Shown: positions 24,002-35,800 of the stretch, one piece after another
How positions within the stretch are numbered: position 1 is the stretch's first letter
Layout: each line of letters starts with the position of its first letter
DNA from: Edaphochlamys debaryana
Taxonomy: Eukaryota > Chlorophyta > Chlorophyceae > Chlamydomonadales
Direction of reading: 5' to 3'
DNA length: 64,000 bases
Assembly (NCBI GenBank): GCA_016858145.1
Contig: JAEHOE010000040.1
Location: 62,001 to 126,000 of the forward strand
Position numbers and translations under genes: made by a program
The notes under the pieces: generated by a model
Told to the model about the DNA's origin: nothing
Databases searched by the model: none
What the model saw: only the letters and a program-made list of their open reading frames with translations

Positions 24002-24556
24002 GGCTTCGAGCCCATCCACGCGGCGACCCCCAGTGGCACACAGCTGCGCACGCAGCGGTCGCTGCTGGCGGAGCTGCTGGCGTCGTCAAGCAATGTGACT
24101 GAGCTCGGCGAGGACGATGTCGAGGAGGAGCCCTCCGTGCGCGTCCTGCCGCCCGCGCGCACCTCGTGCACATGCGGTCTCGGCCAGGGCGTGCTGCGGG
24201 CTTACCACCCACTGCCCTGCGCCCTGCATCGCCATGACGAGACCTGCGACGCACCCTTCTCGCCCTCCGGCATTGCGATCCCAAGCAAGACGTGAGTCGG
24301 TTCCGGGCCGGGGCTGGCGCGTAACCCCCCAGTTTAGCGTTGCGTGCGCTTTTCTGAAGCGTTTGCGTGTTTCGGACGCGTCACTGCTTCTAACGCCCCG
24401 CTTCCGCCTCTCGTGACTGATATCTGGTGCCACAGGTACTATAAGCTCGAGAGCCAGGTGGCGGAGCAGCGGCTCATCCAGCGGCAACGCGCCCTGTACC
24501 GGGCCAAGCAGGAGCAAGCCGGGCATGTCCAGCTCGCCGTGAACCAGTGCCAGTAG
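24002..24556 (+). pseudogene. 5'-truncated copy of the unknown 152-aa gene
   Basis: Frame and splice sites match the left gene: exon 1 remnant ends at 24291 with a GTGAGT donor, and exon 2 is 24436-24556 with the stop at the same place. The first 16 codons, including the start, are absent, and the sequence before 24002 is the unrelated repeat at 23854. One visible amino-acid difference is AGHVQ here against AEHVQ in the left copy. An internal ATG at 24095 could start a shorter protein, but nothing supports its use. Confidence 0.7.
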
Positions 24557-24727
24557 GCCACCCGACATCCCAGCAGGGTTCGTCGTCCCGGCCCGGCACC
24601 AACAGCACCCCAAACCATGAGCATGTGGGCCCCGTCTCGTCGGGCTGATTCGGGCACCTTGCCTGAGCGGCCCCACGTCAACGGGTTGTGAAACATTCCG
24701 TCTGGCTATTTTCCGAGGCATGCTTGG
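24002..24727 (+). repeat. Right arm of the 726-bp inverted repeat
   Basis: Near-perfect inverted copy of 19084-19809. Just past its end, 24731-24762 repeats with two or three changes a piece from inside the arm (24357-24388, GCGTTTGCGTGTTTCG and the following GCGTCACTGC). This points to a complex join such as template switching. Confidence 0.93.
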
Positions 24728-24754
24728 CTGCAGCGTTTGCGTGTTTCGAAGGCG

Positions 24755-27700
24755 TCACTGCACTGCGCAGAGTCGCCACGCCAGCTTGCCAACAAGGCCA
24801 AAGAGCCACCCCCCCACCCGCCCGAGCGCCCTACCCACCTCGTCCCGCGCCTCCGCCTGCGCCCGCCAGTCCTCCTGCAGGCTCTCCAGCTCCACCAGCC
24901 GAACCATCTGCTGCTGGATGCCGGCCACCTCGGCGGCGGGGACCTGGGGGTGGGGGTTTGGGGGTTTGGGGGTCGAGGTTTGGATTGTTGGGGTTGCGGT
25001 GCGGCAGAGTACCGGGATGAAAGGTGGGCGGAGCGGCGTCCACCCACCTCCCCTCCTCCCCTCCCTTCTTCCTCCCCCTCCCTCCCACCCCCTCCCCCTC
25101 CCCCTCTCCCTCTCCCTCTCCCCTCTCCCCTCCCCTCACCTCGATGTCCATCTCCACCTCGATCTCAATCATATTCATCACCCGGCTGTACCCATCCAGC
25201 AGCTCGATCCGCCGGGCCAGGCGCTGCTCGATGTTGGCCCGCGCGCGCGTGACCCGCCCGATCCGCGCCTCATACGCCGCGCCCGAGCTCCCCGCCGAGC
25301 CCACGCCCGCCGAGGGCGGCGCGCCCACGGCCTCCATCTTGTTCTGCAGCTGCCACAGCCGCGCCAGCAGCCGCACGTCCTCGGAGGACTCCGACATGAC
25401 CGCCCCCGACTTGGAGCACAGCTGGTTGTACTGGGACAGCAGCTGCTGCCGCGTGTACTCGAGGCTGACGGCCGGCTCGGGCAGCATCTTGAGCTTGGGC
25501 ACAATCACGGTGCGGCCGAGCAGCGTGCCGGTGGCGAAGGTGCCGGCGCTGGCGGCGATGAGGAGCGGCAGGGAGGGGTCGATGAGGGAGGAGGCGGCGT
25601 CCCCGCCGGCCAGGACCACGGCGACGGGGAGGACCCAGCCGGGGATGCCGGCGGCCTCGGCGGAGACGGGCGGGCGCAGCAGGCTCAGCACGGCGCCGGT
25701 TTTGTGGTTGGTGGAGGACATGGCCTCGCCCGGCTTGGTGCCCGGCGGGGAGGCGTTGAAGAGGCCGCCCTTGCGCACGTTCTTGGCGGGGGCCGAGACC
25801 ACCGTCACGCGCTCGCCCATCTGGGCAGAGGCGGGGAGGGGGGAGGATGGGGTGGGGTGGGGTGGGGGGGCGTTCAGTGCTGAGCGGGTTCGCGGCGCAG
25901 GGTGGGAGGCGGGCGATCTCCCTGCCTGGGAAGGTTGGGCCAGGGTGCGATATGCTAGCGCGGGGGCCGTGAAAGGGAAGGCTGCGGCAGCATAGGACGC
26001 GCGGCGTCGGGACTGGAGCGCTGCAGGTGACGCAGGCAACCAAGCCAGGGGCACGGAAGGCGCTATGTTGGCCACCAACCCCCCAGGGCCGCACGAGAGC
26101 AGTCGCACCTGTGCGGGCACCGCCGCTGACTCGGTGCCCACTCGGAAGGTGCGGGAGGTGCCGTCAGGGGCCTGCGGCGGCCGGGGGCAGCGGGCAGGGC
26201 AGCGGAGAAAGAGCTCGAGCCCGCGACACTCTCGGTCCACGCCCAGGCCGCACGCTCTGCCTTCGTCAGCACCTCTTCTACCGTCAAGACTACCGGGTCC
26301 GCTGCCTGGCCGGCTGTTGCTCCTAGCCCCGTACCTAAGCCAGGCGCATCCTCCCGTCAAGCATGTCGCCGTCTGCAGTCCCCCCTGCCGCCCCTTCCCC
26401 TCTCCGCCCCCCTTTTCCCCCGCCTCCCTCTCCGTCGACCCACCTGCAGCACGAACTCGTGGATGGCCGCCACGGGCGGCTTCCGCAGCACCCCCAGCGC
26501 CCTGCCCAGCGCCAGAAGGATGTTGCCCTGCGGCACCAGCGCCGTGCTCTTGCACGACACGCACGAGCCGCTGAACACGTCGAACTCGTACCGCGAGTAG
26601 CCGTCAGCCACGGTCTTGGCGCCCTCCTGCAGGGGGGCGGGTGGAGGGGGTGGAGAGGATGCAGAGGATGGACAGGTTGGTGCGGCTGGTGAGGAGTGGA
26701 GCGGGTGCGTATTGGGGAGCGCGAGGTGGCGTCCAGGTGGGGCCGGGGGAGGAAGCTGGGTGCACTGCGGTGCTGCTGTGGCTCTAGGGTCCCAGGGAGC
26801 GGGCCGTGCAGCTCAGTGCAGGGTTGGGGAGTGGCCGCCGGGCCAGGGAGGCGGGGGGCGAGGCCCTGCCATGCCTGCTGCCTCGGCCCGGACTTGAACA
26901 ACCTCAGCCCACCGCGCGACTTCGTGCAGCCTGGCGCGGGGCAGCCGGACCATGCCCCTGCCCCCGCCACTCCCCGGGGCTAGGCGGTGGTCCTTCCCTA
27001 ATGCCGGCCTCGCCAGGCGGCAGACCCCGGGCGCCCGGGCCAGGAGCCCATGATCCGCCCCGGTGTCCCCCCGCACCGCCCCTGGCAGGGGCCCGGGAGC
27101 AGGACTCAACGGCCCCACAGGGCCACGGCCCTCGAGGCCCCCCCTTCCCGCCAGCTCCCCACCCCCGGCTCCGCACCTGCGGCTGCACCACCGTCAGCGG
27201 GCGGTCCTGCACCAGCGGCGAGGTGATGACCTTGCCGAAGCTGACCTCCTCCGAGCCTATGGGCAGGCCCTGCACCTTGAGGTCCGTCAGCACCTGCGGC
27301 CGGGGCGGGGATGGGGTGATGGTGGTCGCGGGTATGGGAAGTGGTGGTGGGGACGGGGATGCCGAGGAGAGAGCCCAGGGCCCCAGTGCAGTGGCCCAGG
27401 CCGCCGATGCAGCAGGCGGTCCGGTACGGTGCGGAGCTGCGGCCTGCCGCGCCCCGAGATGAGCTGCCCGCAGCAGGCCGTCTCCGTCTGCCCGCAGGTC
27501 GCCGCCTCGCATGCAGGTGGACGTGTGGCCGCCTGGCGTCAGCCGTGCACCAGAGCGCATGCGGTATGCCCGCTCCCCACCAGCGTCCCTATCCTGCCGC
27601 TTGTGGCTCCGTGGGCTGCTCCCACACCACCCCAAAGCGTGCTGCTCCAAGCCCCAACGCTCACGCTCACTGCCTCCCCTGTTTCCCCCCCACCTCATTC

Positions 27701-28671
27701 ACTCCCTTCGCTCCCTGCCATCGCCTCCCCGATTTCCTCCTCTCCCAGCCCCCCTCCCCCATCATTTCCCCCATCCCTCCCCCCCTTCTCCCCCCTGACC
27801 TGCATGGCCTCCACAATGCACAACTGCTGGCACAGCCCCAGCACCACGTCCGTGGTGGTGGGCAGCGAGGCAGGGGGCCACGTCAGCGCAGCGTCCATGG
27901 AGCGACGCGCCGCGACGCTGGCGGCGCCGCCGCGCCGGGCCGCGCACATCTCCTTGTAGACGCCCATGGCTAGGGCGGGCTTACTGCGCTGCAGGTAGAA
28001 CTGGACTACTTCGAGGGCTTCGGCCTCACTGGGAGAGGTCATGCCCTCCTCCGCTAGCGCGTCCGAGACTTCGAGGATGTTGGTGGCGGCTGCGAGGCGG
28101 CGGCTGAGGGCCGCGCTGGCGAGCAGGCGCCGGGGGGCGGGGCCAGGGGCGTCCGAGGCGGGGCCGTCGCCTGCAGAGCCGCTGGTGCTGGCGGCGGGCT
28201 GGTCCCGCACCGCGGATGACGGCGGGGCGGCCGTGCTGGTCGAGGCCTGGGGAGGGGCGGTGCGGGTTTGGAGGCGGGGCTAAGGTGCCGGCTGGTGGCA
28301 CGCGGGTGCTGGTGTGGGCAGCAGGGGATCGTGCGCGGACCGCGCCGTGGCGGGGAGTGCCACAGGCCGTTGCGAGCGGGGGCCGCCCCAGCCGCAAGGT
28401 GTAGGAGGCCGGGAGCGTTCGGCGGAGCTTGCCTAGGCCTCCTCCGTTCACGTTCTCAGCTGCACAACGACAGCCCCGTGCACGCAACTCCTCGCCGCAA
28501 AGTGACGTGACAGCTTACCGCGTCCGCATCGCCCTGCTGAGCACTCAAGGTCGACGCCGCTTGGCAGGCAGGCCGACGTGGGCGCGAAGGCCCCGAGGGT
28601 TTAAGCGCCCCTTGCCGGGGCCGTGATGCCGGCAGCCGGCTGCCCCCGAGCGCACGTCCGAGTGAGCGCAT
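24755..28671 (-). CDS. Chloroplast membrane protein of the At5g03900 (Fe-S biogenesis-like) type, about 589 aa
   Basis: Six clear minus-strand exons: 28671-28519, 28246-27800, 27293-27177, 26626-26444, 25820-25140, 24943-24839, all in phase. Residues 1-51 (MRSLGRALGGSRLPASRPRQ onward) are a typical transit peptide. Residues about 240-300 carry SGSCVSCKSTALVPQGN with a Cys-x-x-Cys pair (about 261 and 264). Two hydrophobic stretches follow at about 360-410 (IPGWVLPVAVVLAGGDAASS, LPLLIAASAGTFATGTLL). A long helical part ends RIELLDGYSRVMNMIEIEVE, and the sixth exon reads AGIQQQMVRLVELESLQEDW. This order matches the plant protein At5g03900, annotated as Fe-S cluster biosynthesis family; the function is poorly known. 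The 3' end is uncertain. Reading on from exon 6 gives 27 more residues to a TGA at 24755. Splicing at 24762 gives 18 residues ending at 24706 inside the inverted-repeat arm. The native last exon may be lost. It diverges from the ULK4 gene. Confidence 0.72.
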
Positions 28672-29876
28672 GCTGCTCGCGCGTTCAAGTGAAGCACTTC
28701 GAGCGAATTGAGCCCCAAGAGCACCTACGAGTGCCTAAAGATATATTTGGCTTGCCCTAAAGGTGCGAGCGCACGCAGCTGCTGCCACTCGGTCGCAAGC
28801 TTGGCCGTGGTTGCAGCAGCTGGGGCCCTCGCAGTGATTTGGACCCTGCTGCTGTAGCGTATAGTTTGATCACGCCTCTGAGCAAACCAGGCAGGACGCA
28901 GCTGGCCAGGCGAGGGCCGCGAAGCGATCTCTCCTCCACGGCGCCTTTTTGCTCCTGACCTCGGCAGGCCGCGGTCGTGCCGCGCCAACCACATCTACCC
29001 CGAGCACTCAAGCTGCACCTTCAACCAGGCAGAAGCTGTTCGGACCAGCTGGACTGACACGCGAAACACATTTCCCCTCTCCCCCGGGCCGCTTGCTCCG
29101 CCCTGGGCTGTTGTCACCTCCCTCCTGACGACGCGGGTTATCGGTCGTTTGCACCTGCCTTCGTCGACCTGCGAGAGGTCAAACAGGTCCTGCCCAGCGG
29201 AGAAGCCCTGGGCTCACTGATAAAGGCGCAGAGATGTCCGTGCGGATTCTGCGGCATTCTAACAGCCCGTCCCGGTCCCGGTAGGACCCTACACCCGACA
29301 CATCCCTCTGGCAAAAGTTGTCGCCACTGATGAGTTGAAGGTTCAGGGCCCGCTATGTGGACATGGCGGGTAGAGCCCCACAGCTGCGGGTGCGGCCCCC
29401 AAGGCCCCAAGACACGGAGCCGGTGCGGAGCTGCACGCCTCAGCTGCTGTACCCTGGACCCCGCTTCCCAGTCCTCAAGCTCCCTACATGGGATGTGCTG
29501 TGTTTCACTTCCATCACCGTGCAAGGGCGCAGGGTCAGCTGGGTTGTGCCCACTGTCGAGGGGGCCCATCCGCCAGCCCCTGCCCCAGCCCATGCCCCCT
29601 CCCAACACAGCACTCCACGCTATCGGCGTCTAGACCGTACAATTGTGCACATTGCCTCACACACTAGATGCTTTACGTCTGCCCGCTGCCTGTCACCGCA
29701 CCAGACCAGCAATTTAAACGAATTGGCTGTTTGCGTCGGGCAGGCGGACTGCTGGCGGTCCCCTACATGCAATGCGGCAATTAGAAGCACGTCAGGATAA
29801 GCGTTGAGCTCAGCGGAGGGAAAGGGCGGAAACGGGGCGCCTTGGCTCTGCCAGGGCGTCCGCGAAGTGAGCAGCC
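28672..29876. other. Divergent intergenic region between the At5g03900-like and ULK4 genes
   Basis: About 1.2 kb separates two start codons facing away from each other, so both promoters should be here. No coding motif, RNA gene or clear promoter element was identified. Confidence 0.5.
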
Positions 29877-32800
29877 ATGAACAACTACCAGTGAGTCGCA
29901 AATTGCATGTGTGGTGGCCACCACAAGACATTTGCGAGCGACTGGGCCCTTCCCCGCAGCATCTATGAGAAGATCGGCCACGGGAAGCACTCCACCGTGT
30001 ATAAGGGCCGGAAAAAGAAGACAATCAGCTACTATGCCATCAAGTCGGTGGACAAATCGCAGAAGGCGCGGGTCTTGCAGGAGGTGAGCTCCAAGGCGGC
30101 AGCAGCACCGCTCGGCGTGGACGCAGCTCGGGCGCCGCTCTCGCCAGGGGGTTTCGCTTGCAAGCTTGATATGGGCGAGAGGCGCAGGATGCCTGCTGGC
30201 CTGGTCTGGGGGTCAAGACCGCAACGATTGGCATGCTTGACTGGCATGTCCGGTGCAGGTGCGGACCATGCACGCCCTGGACCACCGCAACATCCTTAAG
30301 TTCTACGCCTGGTGAGGGCTGGGCACTTGGTGCCAGCGCTGGCGTCTCCAAGGGGCCTCGGGCTGACCCCGGGGGGCTGGGGGCGGAAGGGGACCACTGG
30401 CGCGGCTGACCCACGCGGCCCGGCCCCAGCCAACGGGGCCTTGTCTTCAGGCTCTCGAAGTTACAGCGGCCAACGCAGCAAACACACAAGCTTCTCTCGA
30501 CCGTGCCTGCCGCTGCTGCTGCAGGTACGAGACCACCAACCACCTGTGGCTCATCCTGGAGTACTGCGTGGGCGGGGACCTCATGTCCTTGCTGCGCCAG
30601 GACGTGCGGCTGCCGGAGAGCTCCGTACATGACTTTGCGCGCGACCTGGTCACGGCTCTGCAGTACCTGCACAGCAAGGAGATCATTTACTGCGACCTCA
30701 AGCCGTCCAACATCCTGCTGGATGAGAACGGCCGCATGAAGCTCGGTGGCTTCGGCCTGTCCCGGCGCCTCGCTGACATCAATAAGAAGCCGGTGCAGGC
30801 CCTGGCGCAGGTGGGGGGGCCCGCTTACGATGGAAGAGGGAATGTCTTGGGGCCGGGGCTTCCTGGGCCCACACCGGGCCTCCCACGCTTTTGCCGCCCG
30901 CGTGCAATGTGCGGCCGCCCTGCGGACCCTACCGTGCCCAGTCCACCCAACCCACATCCCCTGTGCACATCCCGCCCCGCTACCCCTCTCCTGCAACCAC
31001 CCCACCCCAGAACATGCGCGGCACGCCCTGCTACATGGCCCCGGAGCTCTTCTCCGAGGGGGCCACTCACTCGACCGTGTCTGACCTGTGGGCCATTGGC
31101 TGCGTGCTGTACGAGTGCTCCATGGGCCGCCCGCCCTTCCTCAACTCCTCCTTCAACCAGCTCGTCCACGAAATCCTCAACAACGAGCCCCAGCCCATCC
31201 CGGGTGGGTCCTCTCGCGCCCCCCTCCGCACCCCCCTTCCGTGTGCTAGACAATCATGCCCCCTTACCGCAGCCGTGGGCAAGACTGGCACGGCGTAGGG
31301 AGCCAGCCAAACTCCACAGCGAAGTCATGGCCACGTTCACGTGCCTGACCTGTGCCCGCCCGCCTGTCCGCAGGCGCCAGTGCGGAGTACCACGACCTCA
31401 TCATGCGCCTGCTCGACAAGAACCCCGGCACACGCATCCGATGGAAGGCGAGTTGGAGCATCGCTCCATGCTTTATGCGCGTGCAGCCTCCCTGATGCCT
31501 GTCCGGCCCCCTCGGCGGTGTTACCAGCCGCGTTCCTGAGCCCACGCCGCCCCGCCCTCACCCCTCCCCTTTTCTCCCCTTCAGGAGCTGTGCGAGCACC
31601 CGTTCTGGCAGGTGCGGCTGCCGGTGCTGGACCTGCCCCCCGAGCCCGCGCTGGAGGCCTTCATCCAGCGCTACGGCCTGCTGCCCACCGTGGAGGAGAT
31701 GAGGCAGTCCACGCGGGAGGGGCTCAAGGTAAGGGCTTGTGAGGGGAGAGGGGACGGGGGCCAAAGGAAGAGGGTGGAAAGAAGCTGGGGTAATCTGGGC
31801 AGGAGGGAGAGGTTGTGCTGGCCTGGGGCAGGTGCTGGGTGCAAAAGTCGCCCACCTCCGAGGCAGGTAGGGACAAGTGCACTGCACAGCACAGGAATGG
31901 AATGAGTGCAAACGCAACTGCCCCTCGACACCAGCCACCCACACCTCATCTTGCAGCTGGACAAGGGCCGCGTGATGCGGCAGTCGGTGGACATCACGCG
32001 CCTCTCCCGCATCGCGCTGCACAACCTGGAGCGCGAGGGCGAGGGCGCCGACTACAGCAGCGCCGTGGGCGGCGCGGCGGCCGCGGAGCAGCAGCCGGGG
32101 GACATCCGCATCGACAGCGCGGACGCGGAGCTGGACTTCGAGGAGAACCGGGAGGAGGGTGGGTGGGGGCCCTGCGGTGAAGAGTGGGAAGGGGGGAGAG
32201 GAGGGGGGGAGGGAGAGTGGGGATGTGGGGTGGGTTCAAGAGCCTTACAACGAGAACCGCGTGTCAAGACGGGGGGATTTCTAGGGGGGTTCGGGTTGTT
32301 AGGGATGGACGCCGAGCTGCGTCCCCCACCTCCCGCGCCCTCCTCACCAACAGGCGTGGACGACGAGACTCCCGCCTCGCCTGCGCCCAGCGACGATGGC
32401 ATGGTCATTGACCAGGGCAGTGGCGGAGCACTGGGGGACAGCGGCCGCATGATCACGGCAACCGCCAACGACGCCATGATGGCACGTGCCGCGGCCCACC
32501 AGGGGACCCACGGGGTCCACGGGCCCGGGCCGGGCCCAGCGCGCCGCGGCGGCGACGGGCCCACGGTCTCGGGCGCGGGCGCGCAGGGCGGGGCCGGCGG
32601 CCGGCCGCCCACGCGCGGCGGGGTGGCTGACCAGGGCCCTTCCTCGCGTTCAGTCGTGGGCTTGGGGCGGGCCGATGCGGGCGCGGAGCTGGCGGCAGCT
32701 GCGGGGGTGGGGTCGGGGTCGGGGGCGATCGAGGACGATCTGCTGGTGGAGACGGAGCTGGTGGCGGACCGGGACGCGGCCTCCCTGGAGGACCTCATCT

Positions 32801-35800
32801 GGCACCCCTCGGACACGGCCGTCAAGCCCATCGTGGCGAACCGCCGAATAGGTGCGGCCGGGTAGCGGAGCGGAGGGGGGGAGGGTGGGTGGGAAACAAC
32901 GGCGCCGAATAGGTGCGGCAGGGTGGCGGGGTCCGGGCGAAGGGGCGGTGCATGGGTGGAGTGGGTTCCGGGACGCCGGTGTGGGAAGCAGGGCGCAGGA
33001 TCTGGTTGGAAACGACGGGGGAGTATGGAGAAAGGGAACTAGTCGAAGGAAGGAAGGGCTGCTCGCTGACCGTGCACCCCTCCCCACCCCTCCCCCTGGC
33101 CCCCTCCCCCTCCCACCCTCCCCACCAGAACGCCTGCCCGAGCCCCGCTACGACGCCGCCAGCCTGCCCTTCAAGCCCTGGACGCTGGCCGAGATGCTGG
33201 GCGCCAACCAGGCAGACCTGGAGGCCTTCCTCACACACATCTACCGGGCCATCGCCAGCGCAGCGCCGCTGAAGGTGCGGGCCGCCCTGGAAAGGGCTGG
33301 AAAGGGTGTGGCCGGCGGTGCGGGCCTGGGGCGTGTGCAAGGGGGGGAAGGAGACGGGCGCCGGCTTGTCCAACCTACACCCCGCTCCTGCATTGCTCAC
33401 CCGCCCGGGCGCCGGGATGACGGGGCAGGCGGTGATTCCCGTCGCTCACACCGGCCATGCCCACCAACCCCTCCGCCCCTGCACCCTGTCTCTCCCCCTG
33501 TCCCCCCACCCCCAGGACAAGGTCAACGTGCTGAGCTACTTCGAGACGCTGTGTGTGGACACCAACGCCGCCAACGTGCTCATCAACTCCTCCCTCACCA
33601 TCCTCTTCATTCGCATGCTGCGGAACGCGCGAGCGCCCACGCTGCGCATCCGCCTCGCCAGCGTCCTCGGTGAGGCCCCCCGCTCCCTCCCCGTCCGTGG
33701 CCCCTCCCCCGCCACCTGCGCCATGGGCGCCATCTGCTGTAGCTGTACGCCGAAGCCGCTCCCATAACCGCTCCCATAACTCCGACTCCCCACCGCTCCT
33801 CCCCTCCCCCCCCCAGGCCTGCTGGTGCGCCACGCCACCTACATCGCCGAGGAGCTGGCGGCCACGGGGGTGGTGGAGGTGCTCAGCGAGGCGCTCAAGG
33901 TGAGGGGACCGGGGTGGGCTGGGTTGCAGAGCAAATGGGGTGACGTGTTTGGGGGTTGGCGAGGAGGGTCTGCCAGGGTGACTGAGTGAGGCACGGCCGA
34001 CCCACATTGACGTCCAGCAGGGAGGGGCCATGGACAATCCCGGCACAACGCCTTCCCGCACCCGCTGATCGGGACCCTGCGCCCCGCTCCCCTTCCCTCC
34101 CCTCCCCGCCTCCCCACAGGACAAGAACGAGCGCGTGCGGCGGCGCGTGATCGCCACCCTGGGGGAGCTGCTCTTCTACATCGCCACGCAGCAGCAGGAC
34201 AACGCAGCGGCGGCGGCGGGGGGCGCGGGGGCGGCGCCGGCCGACCCCTCCGTGGTGTGGGGCATCACCAGCAACACGTACGCGCAGGTGGGGAACGGGG
34301 AGGCGGGGGGGAGGGCGGGGGGAGGGTGGGAAGATCGGACGGAGTTGCAGGCGGGGTGCGGGACTGGGGGCGTGGATACAGGGCGTGCCAGGGTTTCTGG
34401 GCGGACCGGGTGCTCCCGGACGTGTCGGTACCGTGGGCTGAGCGCTGTGTCCCCTGGCTTTGCTGTGCTCTGTCCATGGTGCGTTTGGAGGACGCCGTCC
34501 CGCTCAGCTTCACCACCGCCCCCCCTCTCCCTCCTCCCCCCAGGTGATGCGGCTGCTCAAGGACAAGGAGGACGAGGTGGCGGCGCACTACGCTGTCAAG
34601 ACGGTGGAGAACATCTGCAGCCAGGGGGGCGAGTGGGCGTCCAGGTTCGCCACGCAGGTGGGGCGGGGGTGGGCCGCGCCGGCCATGGCCTCCTGCATTG
34701 GGGTGCCGGGGGTTGTGGTGCCGGCGGTCTGAGTGCTGGGGTTCGGGGCACGTGCGCGCTCTCGCGATGGACCCTGGCCATGCCCCCTTCCCCTGCACAC
34801 AACCTCCCTTGACCCCACTCCCGCCCTCTTGCCCATCGGGCATGGGGCTCGCCCGCCGCCGCTTACCATTCCTCGCTCAATATGTTACCACCCCCTTCCC
34901 CTTCCCACCCGCAGGACGTGGTTCTGTCGCTGGTGCAGCTGATCAACGCGCAGGGCCGCGGGGAGCAGCTTAGGGCCACGGCGGCGTCCACGCTGGCGAG
35001 GCTGCTCAGGTGCGGGGAGGACGGGGGCGTGGGGACGGGGGGCCGTTGGGGATGGCGGCGCTCGAGTTCTTTTCAGGTCGTGAGCCGGAGCCTCTACGCC
35101 TCCCGGCGCTGCAGTCCCGCTCCTTTCTTCCCGCCCCTTGCCCCTCCACACGTTCCTTCGAACCGGTTTTTGCGTTTGATCACCCCCATCCCCCCCCCTC
35201 ACTTCCCTCCCCAGGCACTCCCCCACGCTGGTGGCGCACACGGTGGACAAGTACGGCATCCGGCTGTTCGTGGGCTGCCTGCTGGACGGGACCGCGGGCT
35301 CCGCCTCGGCCTCGGCCGGCGGCGCGGGCGGCACCGGCAGCGGCGGCGGCGCGGGCGGCGCCAGCGGCAAGGTGCAGACGGCGGCGCTCAACCTGCTCAA
35401 CCTCACCCTGGCCCAGGCCGACCTCAGTACCAGGGCGCGTGCCTCCCTGGCGGAGGAGCGCGGGCTGCTGCCCGGGCTGGTGGGGCTGCTGGACCACGCG
35501 CTGCCGCTGCTGCGGGCCAAGGCGCTGGTGACCATCATGCTGCTCAGCAGGTGGGGGGTGGGAGGGGAGGGGGAAGGGAGGGGCGCAGCTCGAGGGTTGA
35601 GGGGCACTGTAGGAAGGGGGAGGGTGACACGGGTGGTAGGAGCACCCTCTCAGCACCCCTCCCCTCTGCCGCTCGCTCCCCACCACCCCCACGCCCCCAG
35701 GCTGTCCCCCCGCTGGCTGCTGGAGGCGTGCAAGCACAAGCTCATGGGGGCCGTGGAGCGCCTGGCGCGGGAGAAGGACGACTACCTGGCCCGCGCCATG

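Noticed and set aside
28672..29876. tRNA or small RNA gene in the divergent intergenic region
   Set aside because: No cloverleaf with the conserved TTCGA-type arm or other recognisable RNA element could be found by eye.
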